Shown here: positions 59,131 through 64,000 of the stretch, piece by piece | How the letters are laid out: each line of letters begins with the position of its first letter | How positions within the stretch are numbered: the stretch's first letter is position 1 | Source: JAZGGS01 sp963749485 | GTDB taxonomy: Bacteria > Bacteroidota > Ignavibacteria > Ignavibacteriales > Ignavibacteriaceae | Assembly (NCBI GenBank): GCA_963749485.1 | Contig: CAVVMV010000004.1 | Span: 1-64,000, forward strand | Length of the DNA: 64,000 nt | Direction: 5' to 3' | Program-made: the position numbers and the translations under genes | Notes under the pieces: generated by a model | Databases searched by the model: none | What the model was told of the DNA's origin: nothing | The model's input: the letters and a program-made list of their open reading frames with translations, nothing else

Positions 59131-59853
59131 TCAATCCTTACATGCAACACCAATAAAATTTTGTGTCAGAATTTTTTCAGTTCCACCGGTTTCAATTAAA
59201 CGGACAGCATTTGAAACAAATTTTATGAATTTCCAAAGAAACAGGCGAATAGTTCCAATAATATTTTTTGCGTAAGGTTCAGTCTCAAAAAAATTAATCT
59301 TATTAAATCCAACAAGTTTTAAAATTTGCATTGCAGAATTCGGTGCAAAAATAGTTAAGTGTGTAAGATCGCCATAGATTATTTTGTTTACATTTATACC
59401 TAATCCATTTGGAGTGTGAAAAACAAATGCTCCACCATTTCTTAAATTGTTATAAATGCCTTCAAACAAAAGAATAAGCTCATTTTTATTGAAATGTTCA
59501 ATCAAATCAATTGCAAAAATCAAATCAAATTTTTTATTGTTGCTTTTAAGATATTCTAACACATCAATCTCTTCCGCATTTAAATACTGCGCTTTCGCTA
59601 TATTAATTTGCTCTTTGGAAACATCAATTCCAAATACATTTTTGTACCCGTTATTGATTAAGAATTCTAAGAATGTTCCTCTACCACAGCCCAATTCCAA
59701 TATGCGCACATCTTTGCTAAACTCTTTCAAAATTGGCAGATACTGATATCGATACTTACTTACTGTAATCGCGATACTTTTTCCATCAAATTCAGAGATA
59801 TGCTCTTTTAAATGTAGAAGAATATCTTCTATATAATTCTTCTCTAAAATCAT
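59131..59853 (-). CDS. class I SAM-dependent methyltransferase
   Basis: 240 residues. The SAM-binding loop is RILELGCGRGTFLEFLINNG, followed by NVFGIDVSKEQINIAKAQYL and FDLIFAIDLIEHFNKNEL, typical of UbiE/Methyltransf_23 proteins. The C-terminal YAKNIIGTIRLFLWKFIKF forms a hydrophobic/basic helix that may associate with the membrane. It is the second methyltransferase of the cluster; the acceptor is unknown. Confidence 0.9.
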   Translation of the reverse strand: MILEKNYIEDILLHLKEHISEFDGKSIAITVSKYRYQYLPILKEFSKDVRILELGCGRGTFLEFLINNGYKNVFGIDVSKEQINIAKAQYLNAEEIDVLEYLKSNNKKFDLIFAIDLIEHFNKNELILLFEGIYNNLRNGGAFVFHTPNGLGINVNKIIYGDLTHLTIFAPNSAMQILKLVGFNKINFFETEPYAKNIIGTIRLFLWKFIKFVSNAVRLIETGGTEKILTQNFIGVACKD

Positions 59854-59881
59854 TCATAGTTTGTATAAACCTTATTTTGCA

Positions 59882-61423
59882 TCATATTGATTTCACTGTT
59901 CTTACTGAATTCAATAGTTCCTTTACTAATATTAGTGATTTATTTCCCAGTAAATAAACATTTAGAATATATATAGAAAGAAAAAATATAATTTTCATCA
60001 GGTTAATATAATTGTAATCTGGGATTATATAATAAAACATTAATTGGATAATGATATATGAAAAAAAACCGTTTGTTAAATGGAAAATCAATTCTTTGAA
60101 AAATAAGCTTTGATTTTTTATTGGTAATTTTTTATAGACTAAGAGAAAGCCAGACAAAAAGAAAAATATGTAGCTAATCGATGTAGAGAGAGCCAGCCCG
60201 TTTTGTTTCCACAATCCGACAAAAATAAAATTAAGTATAATTTTTAGGACAATACCTGTTACAGTAATTAACAATAATGAGTTTACAAACTTTGCTGCGT
60301 ATATTATCTTATTAAAGATTGCATAGGTTGAATAAAAAATTAAACTAAATGCATAAGTTTTAAGTGCAATGAATGTATCTAATGTATCGGAACTGTAAAA
60401 TTTTCCTCTTTCAAAAAGCAATTTGATAATACTATCACCATAGAGAAAGAACAGAAATGCTATAGGGACAAAAAATAATAAGTTGGCACTTAGAGAATCG
60501 GATAAATTCTTTTGCAGACTATCAAATGATTTCGTTTGGATATTTTCTGAAAATTTCGGAAAAATTACAGTTGCAAAAGCCAATGAAACAACCGTTATCG
60601 GTAAATTAAAAAGATTGGAGGCATAACTTAAAGAAGCAATTCCACCCTGGTCAACCATCTTGAAAAAATATCTATCAGCTAATAAATAAAATTGGCCAAT
60701 TGTTTCGATTAGAATTATGCTAAAAATTGTAATATCCAAAAAGTTAAATACTTCTCTTTTATCTTTCAAAGAGAAAAACGAGAAGCTTACACGAGAGCTT
60801 CCTTTAACTAACAGGTAGATGAATTGGAAGAAAATTCCGAAGATAAATCCAATTGGGATTGTATAAATACCAAACTTATCAGTGAAAAAAAATAAGATTG
60901 GGATTATTGTAAAATTAAGAAACAATCTCCCAATAGCTGGATATTTAAAATTATATGCAGCTTGCTCAAAAGCAGTTAAAATTGAAATGGCAAACGTAAA
61001 AGGAATTGTGATTAGGAATAATCTAAAAATATTTACAGCGACTTCTTTTATTGAAATATTATCAGTATTAAGATAGACATCAATAATTGTTTCAGACGCG
61101 AGATACAAAACAATTGAGAGGGAAAAACCAATTAATATAAAAACAAAAAAGTTTGTTGTGAAAAATTTATTTGTGAAATCGGGATTACGGGATTTTAATT
61201 TATGATAAGCAGGTATGAAATAATTTTGCCCGATAAATAAGGCAATGGTATTTATTGTAATCGGAACAACGGCACCAACAAGATACACGTCAAACTCTAT
61301 CCCTCGTCCAAAAAAATTTGCAAATAATACTTCTCTTAAAAACCCTAATCCCCTGCTAAAAAGATTTAGAATTGTTAAGAATATAAATGCACCCGCTAAT
61401 GTGGAAGTAAACTTTTTGTTCAT
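59882..61423 (-). CDS. MurJ/Wzx-like lipid-linked saccharide flippase
   Basis: 513 residues with about 14 membrane helices. It shows the MurJ/MviN N-terminus TILNLFSRGLGFLREVLFAN and central IPFTFAISILTAFEQAAYNF, with SLSYASNLFNLPITVVSLAF typical of MOP flippases. Sequence resemblance is to the MurJ branch, but the position within a glycan cluster suggests it flips the undecaprenyl-linked repeat unit to the periplasm for the Wzy/WaaL protein. The intact frame over 1.5 kb supports a functional gene. Confidence 0.88.
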   Translation of the reverse strand: MNKKFTSTLAGAFIFLTILNLFSRGLGFLREVLFANFFGRGIEFDVYLVGAVVPITINTIALFIGQNYFIPAYHKLKSRNPDFTNKFFTTNFFVFILIGFSLSIVLYLASETIIDVYLNTDNISIKEVAVNIFRLFLITIPFTFAISILTAFEQAAYNFKYPAIGRLFLNFTIIPILFFFTDKFGIYTIPIGFIFGIFFQFIYLLVKGSSRVSFSFFSLKDKREVFNFLDITIFSIILIETIGQFYLLADRYFFKMVDQGGIASLSYASNLFNLPITVVSLAFATVIFPKFSENIQTKSFDSLQKNLSDSLSANLLFFVPIAFLFFLYGDSIIKLLFERGKFYSSDTLDTFIALKTYAFSLIFYSTYAIFNKIIYAAKFVNSLLLITVTGIVLKIILNFIFVGLWKQNGLALSTSISYIFFFLSGFLLVYKKLPIKNQSLFFKELIFHLTNGFFSYIIIQLMFYYIIPDYNYINLMKIIFFLSIYILNVYLLGNKSLILVKELLNSVRTVKSI

Positions 61424-61552
61424 CCTTAAAGAAATTATTTTTAACTTTTCTGAAATGAGAGATCAAACAAACTTAATCTTGATTTAGATGTGAAGTAACG
61501 ATAAATGATGAATGATTCTAATATCATCGAAAAATAAAAAATATTGTTAAAT

Positions 61553-61769
61553 TCAAAATTTACTTAACCTGATAAAATATCGAATCGTTTTTTCTAACCC
61601 TTTTTTTCTATCAACGATGATATCCCGAATGATAACTAATATTTTCAGTAGAACCGGTTGAAAGGTTATCAACACAAATAACTTTAAAGTTTTCTTTTAA
61701 AAGTTTATCACAAAAGTGCGAACCCAAGAAACCTGCTCCCCCGGTTACAACTTCAGTTAGTGAATAAAA
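61553..61769 (-). pseudogene. internally deleted NAD-dependent nucleotide-sugar epimerase/decarboxylase remnant
   Basis: Immediately after the Wzz stop the minus strand encodes LTEVVTGGAGFLGSHFCDKL followed by LKENFKVICVDNLSTGSTEN, the first strand-helix-strand of an extended-SDR (NAD-binding GGxGFLG). No start codon precedes it. After about 45 codons the sequence jumps, in another frame, to DIIVDRKKGLEKTIRYFIRL, which looks like the last helix of UDP-glucuronate decarboxylase-type enzymes, then stops at 61553. About 250 central residues are missing (junction near 61615-61640). It is a deletion remnant or an assembly collapse. Confidence 0.6.
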
Positions 61770-62918
61770 CTAATCCCCTTTAACATCTTTTTGAAGAAGG
61801 ATTATTTTTTTCTCTTTAACCACAACGATTAAACTGAAAATAAGAAAAATAAAAATGCTACCAACAACTGTTGAGAAAATTACCTTTGGTGATGATTTAC
61901 TTAATGGCGGAATTGCTTCATCCAATATTTCAACAGTTGGAATATCCCTGTTTTCTTGTATCTTTTCTTTATAGTACTGCTGCTGGAGTAATAAATAAAC
62001 TTCATTCTGAATTTTTACATCACGTAACAGATCTGATAATTCTTTCCCAAGTTCGGGAACATCGCTAAAAGCTAATAAATAATCCTTACTACCTAATTGC
62101 ATTTTATTGTATTGCTCTCTTAACTCTGTAAGTTTGCTTCGTAGCGCAATTAAAGTCTGATTATCTTCACGTAAATTTGTTTCCAAAAATCCAAGTTCAA
62201 TTTCTGTTTGAATTATTTCCGCTTTTAATTTTGCTGCTGCATCAATAGCCGCAGATATTTGTTCCGGAAGTGAAATAGTCTTGTTCTCATCCTGAAATCT
62301 CATCAGCCGTAATTCAGCGGAATCAAGTACAGCTTTGGTGCTGACTAATTGAGTTTCGATATATTGACGTGCACGTTTAGCTTTTGATGAAAGTTTAGCT
62401 TTGTTAATTGAATCCAAAGCTTCGATATAAGTATTGGAAAGAATTGCTGCAAATCTTTTTAGTGAATCCTTATCGGAAAATAGCTGTGGAATTAGAGTTG
62501 ATGATACTTCAACATCTAATTTAATAATTCCTTCCTTTGAAAGATTTATATTCATCTTTTTTGTAAGATGATTAGCAGCCTCTATTTCAGTTTCTTTATC
62601 AAAATATTCTTTTAAATTTAACTTTCTAACTACAAATAAAGCTGCAGTACGGCTTTTAAGTATTTGAACAAACAACTCGGAATTAAAAGATTTAGATGAA
62701 GTATAAAAGAAACCTGACATTACGTTATCACCTAATAGACTGGAAAGTGCACTTGATTGATCGCCCTGCTCAGGAGGCAGAACACTTATTTCTGATTTAT
62801 AAGTTTCAGGATAAATGAGCAAAAGTACCAACAGCAAAAGAACTGTAGAAATAAAAGTTGCTTTTATAATAAAAGTAATATTTCTCAGAATAATATTAAT
62901 TAAGCCATGAAAACTCAT
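61770..62918 (-). CDS. polysaccharide chain-length determinant (Wzz/GumC-type)
   Basis: 382 residues: membrane helices at about 11-35 and 345-368 flank a periplasmic, largely coiled-coil domain (residues about 190-310). Proline-rich DEAIPPLSKSSPKVIFSTVV at the second helix is the Wzz signature. There is no C-terminal tyrosine-kinase domain, so it is the short Wzz-type polysaccharide co-polymerase that sets glycan length. It starts three bases after the Wza-like gene ends and precedes the flippase, the standard order of export genes. Confidence 0.92.
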   Translation of the reverse strand: MSFHGLINIILRNITFIIKATFISTVLLLLVLLLIYPETYKSEISVLPPEQGDQSSALSSLLGDNVMSGFFYTSSKSFNSELFVQILKSRTAALFVVRKLNLKEYFDKETEIEAANHLTKKMNINLSKEGIIKLDVEVSSTLIPQLFSDKDSLKRFAAILSNTYIEALDSINKAKLSSKAKRARQYIETQLVSTKAVLDSAELRLMRFQDENKTISLPEQISAAIDAAAKLKAEIIQTEIELGFLETNLREDNQTLIALRSKLTELREQYNKMQLGSKDYLLAFSDVPELGKELSDLLRDVKIQNEVYLLLQQQYYKEKIQENRDIPTVEILDEAIPPLSKSSPKVIFSTVVGSIFIFLIFSLIVVVKEKKIILLQKDVKGD

Positions 62919-62921
62919 TGT

Positions 62922-64000
62922 TTACCTCGTTGCAACAACTATAGCAGCTGCGGCGGCAATAACAGCAGCTAACTGAGCAAAAATTTGCAATCCGTCCATA
63001 AATACATCCCAAAATTTTGGTGCGGGGGGATCTTCAGGTACCCAAATTGTATCGCCTGGTTGAAGTTCAACAACCTCATCAGCATCAATCCACTCGCCTG
63101 TTTTGGCTTTTATCACTCTCACCTCGCCCTCCAAGGCACGCCAACCGAAACCTTCCGCAAGGGAGATATAATCTTTAACAGTAAGACTAGGATCGTAAAT
63201 TATTTTACCAGGATTAACAAACTGCCCAAGCATAATAATATAATCTTTTTGTTGCGGGATATTGATTATATCACCTTTTCTAAGGACTATGTTTTCATTA
63301 AGATTATTGTTAATAAAAAGATCAACAAAATCTATAACTACTATGCCAGAAGTTTGCCTTGATTTGGATTTAAAATAATCATATTCATCTTCTGTCATAT
63401 CAGCTAGGCATTATCAGCTTCAGCCGATCAAATTCAGGGTCCTCTTCTTCACCATCCACAGTTCTTTTCAGGCTAGCCTCATTAAGGGAAGCTTCTTTCC
63501 TAAAGCCACCTGCTTCTTCAATAATCTCAACAAGAGTAGTACTATCTTTTACTATTTTGTACCAACCAGGATATTTTACAAATCCCTCCAAATTAACATA
63601 ATTATCTTCATAATAATCCGGAATTTGTCTAATTACAACGTGATCTTGCTTCTTTAATTTAACATTACTGTTTTTCAACTCATCAATAACTAAAGTAATT
63701 GCTCAACTGATTTTTACCTGCCGGATCAAAACTGATTACCTCAATAGTATCGGTTTTTGCTTTACTTAGTAATCCACCAGCAAGATCAATTAATTGCGAA
63801 ATACTTTCACCTTCAATAAACTCATATATTGCAGGATATTTAATCATCCCGCTAATTTTTACTACATCATCTACTTTATCCACTATTACAACATCACCTT
63901 CTCTAAGCATTGGGTTATTTATCATAATCTCCAAATCTCAAAAAGTTTAGAAGATCGTATTGTTGGTTTGTTTCATTCTTCGAAACAACATTAATATTCC
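62922..64000 (-). CDS. Wza-like polysaccharide export protein with SLBB domains, partial (several frame changes)
   Basis: The gene enters from the right edge. Readable pieces are joined by shifts near 63945, 63680 and 63400. They contain repeated SLBB domains: MLREGDVVIVDKVDDVVKIS-type plus MIKYPAIYEFIEGESISQLI; VNLEGFVKYPGWYKIVKDST; and IMLGQFVNPGKIIYDPSLTV with DYISLAEGFGWRA. The C-terminus GDTIWVPEDPPAPKFWDVFM is followed by a hydrophobic alanine-rich helix (QLAAVIAAAAAIVVATR). This is the outer-membrane export pore family. It is the first gene of the cluster within the window; its N-terminus is outside. Confidence 0.85.

Noticed and set aside
62985..63362. 125-codon plus-strand ORF opposite the Wza-like gene
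   Set aside because: Translation has no recognisable signal or domain, while the minus strand encodes clear SLBB domains.
1..64000. CRISPR arrays, insertion sequences, integrases, attachment sites or prophage genes
   Set aside because: No regularly spaced repeats of the right length, no transposase or integrase motifs, and no terminal repeats were seen; the tRNA genes are not flanked by duplicated 3' ends or mobility genes.

Overview
The window reads as a chromosomal segment of a Bacteroidota/Chlorobi-lineage bacterium, most likely of the Ignavibacteria type. It is AT-rich (about a third G+C by eye). It carries type IX secretion (T9SS) genes and C-terminal sorting domains with the YPNPF motif, Bacteroidota-like promoter words, HU-CCDC81/SPOR-type and C25 peptidase proteins, and few strong Shine-Dalgarno sites. 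There are no phage, insertion-sequence or CRISPR features. Many genes (about 25) are split by single-base frame changes whose flanks read perfectly in another frame. One lies in an A7 tract directly after a start codon. I interpret most of these as sequencing indels and give merged gene spans. Two loci look genuinely decayed: a peroxiredoxin remnant (4394-4835) and an internally deleted nucleotide-sugar epimerase (61553-61769).

Layout. 1-6543: porU-porV (T9SS sortase and its outer-membrane partner), a peroxiredoxin pseudogene, an HD protein, nth, a thioredoxin-like ferredoxin, tRNA-Glu and tRNA-Gln. 6989-9179: a beta-propeller protein and three small membrane proteins. 9151-17540: a Ton-type operon on the minus strand (TPR protein, outer-membrane barrel, HU-TM-SPOR protein, ExbB, ExbD, TonB). 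17841-22428: an outer-membrane protein, a CMD-family protein, a TPR protein, tRNA-Leu, and an ECF sigma/anti-sigma unit with Spy/CpxP-like periplasmic proteins on both sides. 22517-26331: a pterin cluster (phenylalanine hydroxylase, two peroxiredoxins, a eukaryote-like 6-pyruvoyl-tetrahydropterin synthase, GTP cyclohydrolase I and an SDR) that looks like a complete tetrahydrobiopterin route with its user enzyme. 26413-33795: murB, NUDIX, and a tightly packed purC-DUF971-pgsA-pgpA-cinA-thpR-recA-recX unit.

34021-40954: a POT transporter, a secreted alpha/beta hydrolase, and a T9SS-exported 5'-nucleotidase flanked by two paralogous lipoproteins. The intergenic region before the nucleotidase holds two mirrored arrays of TGTCAT repeats with exact 11-bp spacing, the geometry of Pho boxes. 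41088-48851: tRNA-Phe, glmS and a second, about 1,900-residue PorU-like C25 protein. 49011-64000: a surface-polysaccharide cluster on the minus strand (Wza-like SLBB protein, Wzz, MurJ/Wzx-like flippase, two methyltransferases, an asparagine-synthase-like enzyme lacking the usual Cys2, GT9, O-antigen ligase/polymerase, GT4, GNAT, GT2, DegT aminotransferase, initiating sugar transferase). The polysaccharide could be the lipopolysaccharide to which T9SS cargo is attached, but this is inference.
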